Origin: Nostoc sp. MG11
GTDB taxonomy: Bacteria; Cyanobacteriota; Cyanobacteriia; Cyanobacteriales; Nostocaceae
Assembly (NCBI RefSeq): GCF_014904695.1
Contig: NZ_JACXXN010000026.1
Coordinates: forward strand, 1-64,000
DNA: 64,000 nt
Direction of reading: 5' to 3'
Below are positions 45,273 through 54,716 of the stretch, in pieces. The notes beneath the pieces were generated by a model. The model saw nothing but the letters and a program-made list of their open reading frames with translations, ran no database searches and was not told the origin of the DNA. Position 1 is the first letter of the stretch, and every line of letters begins with the position of its first letter. The position numbers and the translations under genes are program-made.

Positions 45273-45828
45273 AAGCCTCTAACTTTTGCTTTAAGTGGGT
45301 AAGGGTATCAGCATCAATCTTGGCTTTTAGGATAGGGCGGACTTCATAGTTTTTGTCCTGTCCAGAGAGTTGTCTCAAAAATCCTAAATCTCCTACTTTG
45401 TTAACTAACTCATCTACTTCGCGGCGGAAGTTTTCTTCATTATTCCCCTCCGGCAGGTAAGGTTGTAACAAATTCCGAATTTTTTCGATGTTTAACACCA
45501 AACGCCCTGTCGCATCACTTGCATCAAACTGCTGCAATGCTTCCCGCAGCAATACACACAAAACTGTTACTTTGAAGCTCAACTGACGACGCGCAGTTAG
45601 GCGGGGAAGTGGCTCAGACTTATCTTCAGAATCGGGGGCGGGTTGTTCCAGGTAGGCAAATCCTTCTACCTCATAATTTCGGACTTCCAAGCCAACCTTG
45701 CCAAAGTATTCCTTAATCGGTGTCAGGTAACTTTGCAGTCGATCCCAATAAGGATCGTCACTATAAATTACGCCTTGCAGGAGTTTGAGAATGACGGGTG
45801 CGTAGGTTACGGGTGGTTGGGGTGGCAT
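45250..45828 (-). CDS. jetB: Wadjet subunit JetB (DUF4194, MukE-like)
   Basis: A 192-residue protein of the DUF4194 type: VTYAPVILKLLQGVIYSDDP at the N-terminus and the winged-helix segment DPYWDRLQSYLTPIKEYFGK with VEGFAYLEQP. It corresponds to MukE in the MukBEF condensin and joins JetA to the JetC heads. It starts 11 bases after the jetA stop and overlaps the start of jetC. Confidence 0.9.
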   Translation of the reverse strand: MPPQPPVTYAPVILKLLQGVIYSDDPYWDRLQSYLTPIKEYFGKVGLEVRNYEVEGFAYLEQPAPDSEDKSEPLPRLTARRQLSFKVTVLCVLLREALQQFDASDATGRLVLNIEKIRNLLQPYLPEGNNEENFRREVDELVNKVGDLGFLRQLSGQDKNYEVRPILKAKIDADTLTHLKQKLEAYANPPAN

Positions 45829-45839
45829 GATTGAGGTTA

Positions 45840-47327
45840 TCAGCGTCGAAAAACGACTTGCGGCAAGGTGAGATGAAACCGTTTGTCAGGTTCCAGACCT
45901 GTAATTAGAATGTACTCAATTATACTATGGTCAATTCGATGACGCTCAGATTTCGTGGCGATCGCCACATACGCAACAATTTCTGACAATCCTTGCTCGA
46001 CAGGATACATCTGTACCAACTCTGCTAAAGTCACTTCTACACGGCGCTCTAGTACTTGCGCGATGCGTTGAGCAAGTGCTGCCTCATCTACATAAAACTG
46101 ATGATAAAGATCTGCCATTTCCTCATCTAGACTTACCTCTGGCAAATTATTAAAATCGATTGTCGAGATGGGGGTTTCCGATGTTTCTAAAGGATGTAGA
46201 GGACGTGCCATGACTAGGTTCACGTTCGGTTCTCCCTCCAGCACTAAAAAATCTTCATCAAGTGGCGGTTGATTTGTAACTTGTAGAGCTATGCGTTGAA
46301 CCTCCGTAATTAATTCCGCGACTCGTCGATTTTCTATAAGGTTGCGTTCATCTAACATCTGACGCAGTTTTTCCGCCAGACGGTGGTTTGACTGTACAAT
46401 GTGTTCCCCTGAATCAATCAAGCTGCGTTCAATTCGACGCAACAAGGTATACTCCTGGCTTAACGGACGCAACTCTTCTAAGTTGTAGACCGTTTGAATT
46501 AAGGATTTTAGCTCTTGTCGCATAGTCTCTGACATTAAGAAGTTCCAAAAAGCATAGAAGCTGCGTCCTTGATCGGATTCTTTCAACTCTTGATCGACAT
46601 CTAAGACACGACCAATGACAGAGCCTTTACGAGTATGCAATTGCAGTTGAGCTTCTTGCACTGCACGAGTTAACGTTCGGAAGTTTTGTTCTACTTCTGA
46701 AAAATCTGCCATTAACTGACGAGCAACTTCATTTGCTAAAAGAAACCACTCCTGAAATTGAGTTTGGTTGTAGCAATCAACCGTACCTGTCTGCCGAATA
46801 TTGTCAATTTCTTGCTGGATGCGATCGCGATCCCGTTCCAATTGAGCAATCCGCGTTTCTACATCCGTTGTGCTGTTATCTCGAATATCCTTTAGTAAAG
46901 AGAAGATTTGCAAAAATCGAGATTCTGTCCCCACAAATTCACGTCTTTCTAAATCCTCTAGCCATCCAATCACTTTCTCTGTTGCAGGAGTTAGTGTAAA
47001 GACAGGATCATCACTGCCATTTTCAAAGGTTTTGCGGAGAAGTTGTCCTTCACACCACTCGTTGAGATACTCACTAGGCGATCGCGGGTAAGTGTCTGTG
47101 TCAATTTCCTGAATAAACTCCAGATAATCCCCCAACTTTGATTCAATTTCCGACTGTGTAATTGAAACACGTTGAGTTGTTTTAAACTGTCTGTGGAGAA
47201 AACTCAAAATCAAATGAGCATTTCGACTCCGCAGCAGCTTGAGACTGGGAGAGTTTTCTAACTCATGTTTAATGCGTTGATAATCCATCAATTTACCTGA
47301 CAGAGAGTTTACTGAGTGTTTTTCCAT
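45840..47327 (-). CDS. jetA: Wadjet subunit JetA (DUF3375, MukF-like)
   Basis: A 495-residue protein with the DUF3375 layout of type I Wadjet: LKLLRSRNAHLILSFLHRQF near the N-terminus, DPVFTLTPATEKVIGWLEDL, a helical middle, and a C-terminal winged-helix-like part (VTLAELVQMYPVEQGLSEIV). JetA is the kleisin that closes the JetC ring. First gene of the jetABCD operon; the start may be ATG 47327 or the later ATG at MDYQRIKHELENS. Confidence 0.9.
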   Translation of the reverse strand: MEKHSVNSLSGKLMDYQRIKHELENSPSLKLLRSRNAHLILSFLHRQFKTTQRVSITQSEIESKLGDYLEFIQEIDTDTYPRSPSEYLNEWCEGQLLRKTFENGSDDPVFTLTPATEKVIGWLEDLERREFVGTESRFLQIFSLLKDIRDNSTTDVETRIAQLERDRDRIQQEIDNIRQTGTVDCYNQTQFQEWFLLANEVARQLMADFSEVEQNFRTLTRAVQEAQLQLHTRKGSVIGRVLDVDQELKESDQGRSFYAFWNFLMSETMRQELKSLIQTVYNLEELRPLSQEYTLLRRIERSLIDSGEHIVQSNHRLAEKLRQMLDERNLIENRRVAELITEVQRIALQVTNQPPLDEDFLVLEGEPNVNLVMARPLHPLETSETPISTIDFNNLPEVSLDEEMADLYHQFYVDEAALAQRIAQVLERRVEVTLAELVQMYPVEQGLSEIVAYVAIATKSERHRIDHSIIEYILITGLEPDKRFHLTLPQVVFRR

Positions 47328-47424
47328 ATCCGAATAACACTAAAATAAGAGCGATCGCTACTCTTACAGCAACAAATAACCTCGTTTTTCCATCTACAAA
47401 ATCGCTCGTTTTTTTTCAATTCTT

Positions 47425-47517
47425 CCTGATGCAGCCATAACCAAAGCGGATATATCAATAGTAGATGCACCTTAATTAAATCAAAGCCCTCAGCTTTTAG
47501 TTGAAGGCTTTTTTTTG
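47425..47517 (+). ncRNA. sRNA-like tandem unit 1
   Basis: First of three units spaced 160 bases apart. Contains CCTGATGCAGC, TAGTAGATGCACC and a terminator-like hairpin (AAAGCCCTCAGC ... GTTGAAGGCTTT) followed by eight T residues. It is the most divergent copy. Confidence 0.5.
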
Positions 47518-47584
47518 CCAATTTTTTATGACTGAGTGTTAACAATGTAGTAATTATACAAAAAAATTAAAAAGTCCAGTTTAT

Positions 47585-47676
47585 CCTGATGCAGCAATAA
47601 CTTAGATGGATAGATAAATAGTAGATGCACCCTTAAAAATTATTGCTCTCAGCCTTTGGCTGGGGGCTTTTATTCT
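47585..47676 (+). ncRNA. sRNA-like tandem unit 2
   Basis: CCTGATGCAGCAATAA, TAGTAGATGCACCCTTAAAAA, then the hairpin GCTCTCAGCC-TTT-GGCTGGGGGC (47645-47667) and TTTTATT. The stem pairs fully only on the plus strand, through G-U pairs, which sets the direction. Confidence 0.55.
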
Positions 47677-47745
47677 ATCCAATTTTAATAACTAATAATT
47701 GATAATTTTGTCCCTAAAAAATCTTTTTGTAATCAGCGAGATTTT

Positions 47746-47836
47746 CCCGGATACAGCAATAATTTAGATGGATAAATAAATAGTAGATGCACCCTTAAAA
47801 ATTACTGCTCTCAGCCTTTGGCTGGGGGCTTTTATT
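47746..47836 (+). ncRNA. sRNA-like tandem unit 3
   Basis: Nearly identical to unit 2 in its 3' half: TAGTAGATGCACCCTTAAAAA, hairpin at 47807-47829 and TTTTATT. The promoter-proximal part reads CCCGGATACAGC. It ends at the stop of the convergent exoD-like gene. Confidence 0.55.
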
Positions 47837-48467
47837 ATTTAAATATAGATGGTAGCCAACTGGGAGCTAACCAAAGTGCATAACCAATAAATGCAAATAG
47901 TAAGGTAATCAAGGCAGTGATTACGTAACTGATGCAAATTAATAAACCGTCAGATTCAATAGTGGCAACTGCTAAAAGTAAAATACCGACAGTGGGGATG
48001 GGATTTGTAAAGGGAATTGGTGAGATTAGCAATAGTGTTAACCAAGAGATACAAAGCCCATTAATTCGCCAAGTTAAAGGATGATGGGCTATTTTCGCTA
48101 ACCGAGGACGGGCAATTTTTTGTAATACCTTGGTAAGACGTCCCAGGTTTTGCAAAAGTAACTGGGCAAAAGAGCGAGGAAATTTGTAGTTAGCGATTCT
48201 TCTAGGTAGCCAAGGCGATCGCCTCCCTAAAACCATCTGCACTGATAACAGCAAGCAAGCAGCACCAAACGGCCCGGCTAATCCCGGTGGCATAGGAAAC
48301 AAAAAAGGCAAAACCAGTAATGCAATTACCAGGCTAAATCCCCGTTCAGAAGTTTCTGCCAGAATATCGCCTAGAGTCAACGACTTTTCAGATAAGCGTT
48401 GCAGCAGGGACTTAATGTCTTGAGAAAATCTCAGATGCATTTGGCGCGAGTTGATGCGAGTTGCCAC
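47835..48467 (-). CDS. ExoD family membrane protein
   Basis: A 210-residue second ExoD family protein: LGDILAETSERGFSLVIALL, FLFPMPPGLAGPFGAACLLL, SVQMVLGRRSPWLPRRIANY, and the repeated hydrophobic C-terminal half. GTG 48467 is the given start; ATG 48440 is an alternative. It is more divergent from 22385-23002 than a recent duplicate would be. Its role is probably in the envelope or exopolysaccharide. Confidence 0.82.
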   Translation of the reverse strand: MATRINSRQMHLRFSQDIKSLLQRLSEKSLTLGDILAETSERGFSLVIALLVLPFLFPMPPGLAGPFGAACLLLSVQMVLGRRSPWLPRRIANYKFPRSFAQLLLQNLGRLTKVLQKIARPRLAKIAHHPLTWRINGLCISWLTLLLISPIPFTNPIPTVGILLLAVATIESDGLLICISYVITALITLLFAFIGYALWLAPSWLPSIFK

Positions 48468-48942
48468 ACAATAACCAACTTCACTTAATTAAAAAAAAGG
48501 TAAATATAAATACAAGCATAGCTAATCCTTAAAATACCAAATTTTTCTCAGGTAAGTCAGGGGGGAGTGGGAGTGTTCTGTTGTAACAATCATCTAAGAA
48601 CAAGCAATTGACTTGACTTTTGAGAATTTTGGATGATTTTTCGGTTCAAGCCCCGCCCCCGTATCGCTAACGCGCAGCGTCTTCCCTTGGGAGAAGTTTG
48701 CTTGAAGGGAAACCCACAAGAGCAACTTCTCTTCTTGTGGGATGTTTGAGCAGGTAGCGATCGCCCTTGATCGAGCAAACCTAAAATTCATTCAGTGTTT
48801 CATCCCATAGTTAGAAGCGAAGATTTACAAGTTTAACTACGCTTAAGAGGGAATTGTGCCTCATAGAACGTGTCATATAAAAGCAAAGTTTTTGAGGAGA
48901 GAAAAATGAGGTTTTAACCCAGTTAGACTTCTGGAGTTCGTC
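48468..48942. other. non-coding region with palindromic repeats
   Basis: Holds the right 42-bp inverted copy (48575-48616), a compound repeat at about 48650-48745 (CTAACGCGCAGCGTCTTCCC and a CCCACAAG/CTTGTGGG hairpin at 48713-48741), and the promoter region for sucrose synthase. Two short overlapping minus-strand ORFs here look accidental. Confidence 0.6.
48575..48616. repeat. 42-bp inverted copy, right
   Basis: Reverse-complement partner of 38795-38836. The 32-base exact part is 48585-48616. Confidence 0.9.
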
Positions 48943-51375
48943 ATGCATGAACTGGTTCAATCTGTCTTTGATAGTGATGAAAAAACTGCTCTGCGTCAGT
49001 TGATCTATGCGTTAAGTATCTCAGGTAAGCGATACTTCCTGAGAAATGAGATTTTGCAAACTTTTGCCGACTACTGTCACCAATCCGAAAAACCAGCTTA
49101 CTTTTATCACTCTTCCTCGGTTGGCAAACTAATAAACTACACTCATGAGATAATTCTGGAAGAGGAAAGTACCTGGTTTGTGATTCGACCCAGGATTGGT
49201 AGCCCAGAAGTTTGGCGACTGACAGGCGATTTCACGAGGTTCGAGTCGATGAAGCCTCAAGCGCTGCTAGATGTGAGCGATCGCTTAGTTAACCGTTATC
49301 AACCCCACATCCTTGAAATAGATCTGCATCCCTTTTACAAGAGTTCCCCCAATATCGATGACCCCAGAAATATCGGTCAAGGTTTTGCTTTTCTCAACCG
49401 TTACCTGTGTAGTCAATTACTAACTGACCCCCAGTATTGGCTAGAGCTTTTATATCTATCTATACACAGACTTCAGCACGATGGAATTCGTCTTTTGCTC
49501 AATGATCGCATTCCCTCTGGTATCCAGCTAGCTAAACAAGTTAAGCAAGCCATTAAGTTCCTTAGTGAGCGACACCCGAACGAAACCTACGAGAAATTTC
49601 GCCTTGACCTCCAAGCACTCGGTTTTGAACCAGGTTGGGGTAATACAGCTGCGCGAGTCCGCGAAACCCTAGAACTTCTTGAGCGACTTATCGACACTGC
49701 ACAGCCTGCTATTCTTGAGGCATTTGTGGCCCGTGTCCCTGCTGTTTTTCGCGTCGTCCTCATTTCCATACATGGCTGGGTTGCTCAAGAGGATGTCTTA
49801 GGACGAGATGAAACACTTGGTCAAGTCATCTACGTTCTTGAACAAGCTCGCAGCTTAGAAAACAAACTGCGTCAAGAAATCAAACTTGCTGGACTAGATC
49901 TGCTGGGTATTAAACCTCATGTAATTATTCTCACCCGACTCATTCCTAACTGCGAAGGTACATTCTGCAACCTGCGCCTTGAAAAAGTTCATGATACCGA
50001 AAATGCCTGGATCTTGCGAGTTCCTTTTTCTGAATTCAACCCAGAAGTCACCAACAATTGGATTTCTAAATTTGAAATTTGGCCCTATTTAGAACAATTT
50101 GCTCTTGATGCAGAAAGAGATTTGTTAACTCAATTCAAAGGTCGTCCTAATCTGATTATTGGTAACTACAGCGACGGCAATTTAGTAGCCTTTCTCCTCT
50201 CCCGGCGGATGAAAGTTACCCAGTGCAATATTGCCCACTCGTTGGAAAAGCCAAAATATTTATTTAGCAATTTATATTGGCAAGATTTAGAAGACCAATA
50301 CCACTTTTCGGCACAATTTACCGCTGATCTGATCAGCATGAATGCAGCCGACTTCATCATCACCTCGTCTTACCAGGAAATTGTCGGTACACCAGACACC
50401 ATCGGTCAGTACGAGTCGTATAAGTTGTTTACTATGCCCCAGTTGTATCATGTAGTTGATGGGATAGATTTATTCAGTCCTAAATTCAATATGGTGCCGC
50501 CGGGAGTCAATGAAAACATCTTCTTTCCCTACAGCCAAAAAGAAGACCGAGATCCGAGCCTCTGCCAAGGCGTCCACGACCTACTCTTTAACCGCGAAGA
50601 CCCCCAAATTTTTGGTTATTTGGATAACCCCAACAAGCGACCAATCTTCGCCGTCGCTCCCATCACCTCAATCAAAAATCTCACTGGTTTGGCTGAATGC
50701 TTTGGCAAAAGTCAGGCTTTCCAAAAGCGTTGTAACCTAATTTTATTGACTAGTAAACTGCATCTAAGTGAAGCTACAAACCCAGAAGAAGCAGGAGAAA
50801 TTCAAAAACTTTACGACATTATTGATCAATATCGTCTCCACGGAAATATTCGCTGGCTAGGAATGCGCTTACCTATTCGTGACATCGGCGAAGCCTACAG
50901 AGTAATTGGCGATCGCAAAGGAATTTATGTTCACTTTGCCCTATTTGAAGCTTTTGGACGCAGCATTTTAGAAGCGATGATTTCTGGCTTGCCAACTTTC
51001 GCAACTCAATTTGGCGGCGCTTTAGAAATTATTGAAAATCGAGAAGATGGATTTAATCTCAACCCCACAGATTTAGAAGGAACAGCAAAGAAAATTGTGG
51101 ACTTTCTTGACCAATGTGACACCCATCCCGAACACTGGGAAGAAACTTCTGAGTGGATGAGTCAGCGAATTCGTAATAGATACAATTGGCAGCTACATAC
51201 TAGTCAGTTATTATTGCTAGCTAAAATTTTCAGCTTTTGGAACTTTGTTATGCCGGAAAATAACGAAGCTAGAGATCGCTACATGGAAACCTTATTTCAT
51301 CTTATTTATAAACCCAGAGTAGAAAAGATTTTGGAACAACACATGAATATGAAGGGAACAGAGAACAGAGAATAG
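48943..51375 (+). CDS. sus: sucrose synthase
   Basis: An 810-residue enzyme of normal length for sucrose synthases. The N-terminal regulatory domain (about 1-270) leads to a GT-B core with IGNYSDGNLVAFLLSRRMKV, CNIAHSLEKPKYLFSNLYW, VPPGVNENIFFPYSQKE, and the GT4 donor motif FEAFGRSILEAMISGLPTFA near residues 668-685. It interconverts sucrose plus UDP/ADP and fructose plus NDP-glucose. In heterocystous cyanobacteria it links sucrose to glycogen and diazotrophic growth. It is followed on the same strand by a phosphorylase-mutase fusion. Confidence 0.93.
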   Translation: MHELVQSVFDSDEKTALRQLIYALSISGKRYFLRNEILQTFADYCHQSEKPAYFYHSSSVGKLINYTHEIILEEESTWFVIRPRIGSPEVWRLTGDFTRFESMKPQALLDVSDRLVNRYQPHILEIDLHPFYKSSPNIDDPRNIGQGFAFLNRYLCSQLLTDPQYWLELLYLSIHRLQHDGIRLLLNDRIPSGIQLAKQVKQAIKFLSERHPNETYEKFRLDLQALGFEPGWGNTAARVRETLELLERLIDTAQPAILEAFVARVPAVFRVVLISIHGWVAQEDVLGRDETLGQVIYVLEQARSLENKLRQEIKLAGLDLLGIKPHVIILTRLIPNCEGTFCNLRLEKVHDTENAWILRVPFSEFNPEVTNNWISKFEIWPYLEQFALDAERDLLTQFKGRPNLIIGNYSDGNLVAFLLSRRMKVTQCNIAHSLEKPKYLFSNLYWQDLEDQYHFSAQFTADLISMNAADFIITSSYQEIVGTPDTIGQYESYKLFTMPQLYHVVDGIDLFSPKFNMVPPGVNENIFFPYSQKEDRDPSLCQGVHDLLFNREDPQIFGYLDNPNKRPIFAVAPITSIKNLTGLAECFGKSQAFQKRCNLILLTSKLHLSEATNPEEAGEIQKLYDIIDQYRLHGNIRWLGMRLPIRDIGEAYRVIGDRKGIYVHFALFEAFGRSILEAMISGLPTFATQFGGALEIIENREDGFNLNPTDLEGTAKKIVDFLDQCDTHPEHWEETSEWMSQRIRNRYNWQLHTSQLLLLAKIFSFWNFVMPENNEARDRYMETLFHLIYKPRVEKILEQHMNMKGTENRE

Positions 51376-51408
51376 GGAACAGGCTATTAAAAAACTTTTT
51401 ATTAGTTA

Positions 51409-51470
51409 CCATTCTCTATTTCCCATTCCCCATTCCCCATTTCTCATTCCCCATTCCTTATTCCCCATTT
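51409..51470. repeat. CATTCCC-type simple repeat
   Basis: Imperfect tandem CCCCATTCC/CCATTCCC units between sucrose synthase and the phosphorylase gene. Confidence 0.8.
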
Positions 51471-51472
51471 AT

Positions 51473-54400
51473 ATGGATACCAAAGGTCGTTCTCGCCATT
51501 TTATCTACACAGATTGGATATTAATCGAAACCCAGTTTGACCCTAACCAGTTGCACTCTAAAGAAACCGTCTTTACAATCGGTAATGGATACTTGGGAAC
51601 TAGGGGCAGCTTTGAGGAAGCGTATACTAATGCATTGCCAGCTACTTTTATCCACGGTGTTTATGATGACGTTCCTGTGGTGTACACCGAGCTCGCCAAT
51701 TGTCCTGACTGGCTACCATTAGTAGTAATTGTCAATGGCGATCGCTTCCGCCTCGATCAAGGTGAGATATTAAGATATGATCGCCAGCTTGACGTGCGTC
51801 AAGGTATTCTCAGCCGTTCTCTGCGTTGGCGCTCTCCCAGTGGTAAAACTATAGACATCCACTTTGAACGCTTTACTAGTCTGGCTGATCAGCATGTGTT
51901 AGGGCAACGCTGCCAATTAACACCAGTAGATTTCGATGGGTTGATTGAAGTTCAGGCTAGCATCAATGGCTATCCCGAAAATCAGGGTTTCAATCACTGG
52001 GAAGGACTAGACCAAGGTAAGACAGATCAAGGTTTTTGGTTATATCGTCGCACCCGCAACTCCCGGATTGAAATCGGCATGGCGGCTAGGACAACAATAT
52101 CGGGAACTGAGGCGGCGTTGCAATTTAACAGCGCACCTGGCTATCCAACAACGAGTACGACTTTCTTCGCTACATCACAACAGACAGTAACGATAGAAAA
52201 AATTGTCACAGTTTTTACCTCGCGGGAGATTGAGACACCAGTCGCAGCAGCTCAAGAAAAACTCGCGCACTTGCCAGATTATACAACGCTACTTAATGCC
52301 CATAGAAATGCATGGGATGAGGTTTGGCAACAAAGTGACATTCTCATTGAAGGAGATAGTACAGCTGCTTTTGCCGTCCGTTATAATCTGTTTCAGCTGC
52401 TAATCGCGGCGTCACGGCATGATGAAAAAGTTAGCATTCCCGCGAAAACCCTTTCTGGGTTTGGCTATCGTGGTCATGTCTTTTGGGATACAGAAATTTT
52501 TATTCTGCCCTTTTTTACTTATGTTCAACCAGCTATAGCCCGTAACTTGCTCAGTTATCGCTACCACACATTGAATGGAGCGCGACGCAAAGCATTCCAT
52601 AATGGGTATAAAGGAGCAATGTTTGCTTGGGAGAGTGCTGTGACTGGGGATGAGGTAACGCCTCGTTGGTCACTACCTAGTGATTTTTACGCCGATGATG
52701 TGAGGATTTGGTGTCGCGATCGCGAAATTCACATCAGTGCAGATATCGCCTATGCTGTCTGGTACTACTGGCAAGCTACTGGCGATGATGAATGGATGCA
52801 CGACCGTGGCGCAGAGATGATCTTAGATACTGCTGTTTTCTGGGAAAGCCGGGTCGAGTTCAATCGAGAATGCGATCGCTATGAAATTCGTGGAGTAATT
52901 GGCGCAGATGAATACCACGAGTTCGTTCACAACAACATCTTCACTAACCGGATGGTACAGTGGCATCTGGAAAAAGCGATCGCAGTCTACAATTGGCTTG
53001 ACAAAAAATTTCCTGACCGCGCTACCGAACTAGAGCAAAAACTGCAACTTAGCCCAGAACAGCGATGGCACTGGCAAGAAATCGCTGCTAAACTATTGAT
53101 TTTCTACGACTCATCAACAGGATTAATCGAGCAGTTCGAGGGATTTTTCCAACTGGAAGATATCAACTTAGCAGACTATGAACCACGCGATCGCTCCATG
53201 CAAGCTATCCTAGGCATTGAAGGAGCTAACAAGCGACAGGTGCTCAAACAACCAGATGTGTTGATGCTGCTCTATTTAATGCGGCAATCACAGGATTTTC
53301 CCTACAACCAAAAAGCATTGCAGACAAACTGGGACTACTATGCACCCCGCACTGATATTACTTATGGTTCCTCCCTTGGTCCAGCAATTCACGCCATCTT
53401 AGCCTCAGATTTGAGCCAATCAGCAGAAGCTTACGAACGGTTTATGCAAGCGGCCATGGTGGATCTTGAAGATACCAGAGGTAACACCGCTGATGGAATT
53501 CACGGGGCTAGCGCTGGTGGCATTTGGCAGGCTGTAATTTTAGGGTTCGGTGGCATACAACTGACAGAAGATGGCCCTGTAGCCAATCCCCACCTACCCT
53601 CTGGCTGGACGCGCCTCAAGTTTAAACTGCAATGGCGTGGTAAATGGCACGAGTTCGACCTGCGTCAAGAACAAGTTGCCCAGGAAATAGCTCACGAATT
53701 AGAATTTCTCCAACTTTCCTTCTCCCCTAATTCCCAATACCAGTCACCTGAGTCAGGATCTCCCGCAGTGCTGACTCTCCACGACACTGACTCCTCAGTG
53801 AGTTACCCTAATTCCCCAAAACACCAAATGGAAACTTCCCCCCATAGCCCCGATATCCAGGGATTTATCTTCGATCTGGATGGTGTACTTACAGATACGG
53901 CAGAATTCCACTACCTAGCTTGGCAGAGACTAGCAGATCAAGAAGGTATACCTTTTAATCGACAAGCTAATGAAGCACTGCGAGGTATATCCCGTCGTAC
54001 TTCTTTGATACTGATAGTTGGAGATAGACCATATTTGGAAACACAACTTGAAGAGATGATGGAGCGTAAGAATCGCTACTATGTGGACTTAATCCAAAAT
54101 ATGACGCCGAGAGATTTGTCACTAGGAGCGATTGAACTTTTGAATGAACTGCGGCAAGCTGGTATTAAGATAGCTATTGGCTCAGCTAGCAAAAATGCCC
54201 GCACAGTAGTAGAGCGATTAGGTATTGCCGACAAAATAGATGCGATCGCCGACGGTTACAGCGTGCAGAAACCCAAACCAGCGCCCGACCTCTTTATATA
54301 TGCAGCCAAGCAACTCGGACTCGAACCAGCGCAATGTGTAGTCGTAGAAGATGCAACAGCAGGCGTTGAGGCGGCACTAGCCGCTGGTATGTGGACAGTA

Positions 54401-54517
54401 GGACTCGGCCCAGCTGAACGAGTTGGCGCCGCTCATGTTGTCCTACCCAACCTAGCAGGCGTTAAATGGACAGACCTCAAAGCTAAATTGAATAGCATTG
54501 CTACACAAAAAAAATAA
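51473..54517 (+). CDS. GH65 disaccharide phosphorylase fused to beta-phosphoglucomutase
   Basis: A 1014-residue bifunctional protein. Residues about 1-760 are a glycoside hydrolase family 65 phosphorylase (ETVFTIGNGYLGTRGSFEEA at the start, FWDTEIFILPFF, and the general acid Glu in GVIGADEYHEFVHNN near 480). A linker follows, then a HAD beta-phosphoglucomutase from about residue 795 (FIFDLDGVLTDTAEFHYLAW, KPKPAPDLFIYA, VVEDATAGVEAA). GH65 cleaves trehalose, maltose or kojibiose with phosphate to beta-glucose 1-phosphate, which the fused mutase turns into glucose 6-phosphate. The disaccharide cannot be told. Confidence 0.92.
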   Translation: MDTKGRSRHFIYTDWILIETQFDPNQLHSKETVFTIGNGYLGTRGSFEEAYTNALPATFIHGVYDDVPVVYTELANCPDWLPLVVIVNGDRFRLDQGEILRYDRQLDVRQGILSRSLRWRSPSGKTIDIHFERFTSLADQHVLGQRCQLTPVDFDGLIEVQASINGYPENQGFNHWEGLDQGKTDQGFWLYRRTRNSRIEIGMAARTTISGTEAALQFNSAPGYPTTSTTFFATSQQTVTIEKIVTVFTSREIETPVAAAQEKLAHLPDYTTLLNAHRNAWDEVWQQSDILIEGDSTAAFAVRYNLFQLLIAASRHDEKVSIPAKTLSGFGYRGHVFWDTEIFILPFFTYVQPAIARNLLSYRYHTLNGARRKAFHNGYKGAMFAWESAVTGDEVTPRWSLPSDFYADDVRIWCRDREIHISADIAYAVWYYWQATGDDEWMHDRGAEMILDTAVFWESRVEFNRECDRYEIRGVIGADEYHEFVHNNIFTNRMVQWHLEKAIAVYNWLDKKFPDRATELEQKLQLSPEQRWHWQEIAAKLLIFYDSSTGLIEQFEGFFQLEDINLADYEPRDRSMQAILGIEGANKRQVLKQPDVLMLLYLMRQSQDFPYNQKALQTNWDYYAPRTDITYGSSLGPAIHAILASDLSQSAEAYERFMQAAMVDLEDTRGNTADGIHGASAGGIWQAVILGFGGIQLTEDGPVANPHLPSGWTRLKFKLQWRGKWHEFDLRQEQVAQEIAHELEFLQLSFSPNSQYQSPESGSPAVLTLHDTDSSVSYPNSPKHQMETSPHSPDIQGFIFDLDGVLTDTAEFHYLAWQRLADQEGIPFNRQANEALRGISRRTSLILIVGDRPYLETQLEEMMERKNRYYVDLIQNMTPRDLSLGAIELLNELRQAGIKIAIGSASKNARTVVERLGIADKIDAIADGYSVQKPKPAPDLFIYAAKQLGLEPAQCVVVEDATAGVEAALAAGMWTVGLGPAERVGAAHVVLPNLAGVKWTDLKAKLNSIATQKK

Positions 54518-54716
54518 CAGGAGTCATCTAATTTTGGATTTTAGATTGACCTACTCAATGCTGAGTCAAGTATAGCAATCGAAGTATAGATTAGGACGTT
54601 AACAACAGGGCACAAAGTCAATACTGAAACTTAACTCTTCTCTTCTGCCCTCAGCATAGCTGCCTTGCTCGAAGTGCGGTAAATACTTTTAAGTAGCTAG
54701 GCGTAAATAAATTAAA

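Noticed and set aside
47309-47545. 78-codon ORF over the jetA start
   Set aside because: It overlaps the jetA start and the first sRNA-like unit, with no ribosome site; treated as incidental.
48640-48670. tRNA gene suggested by GGTTCAAGCC
   Set aside because: No acceptor, D or anticodon arms can be folded around it; it belongs to a compound repeat.
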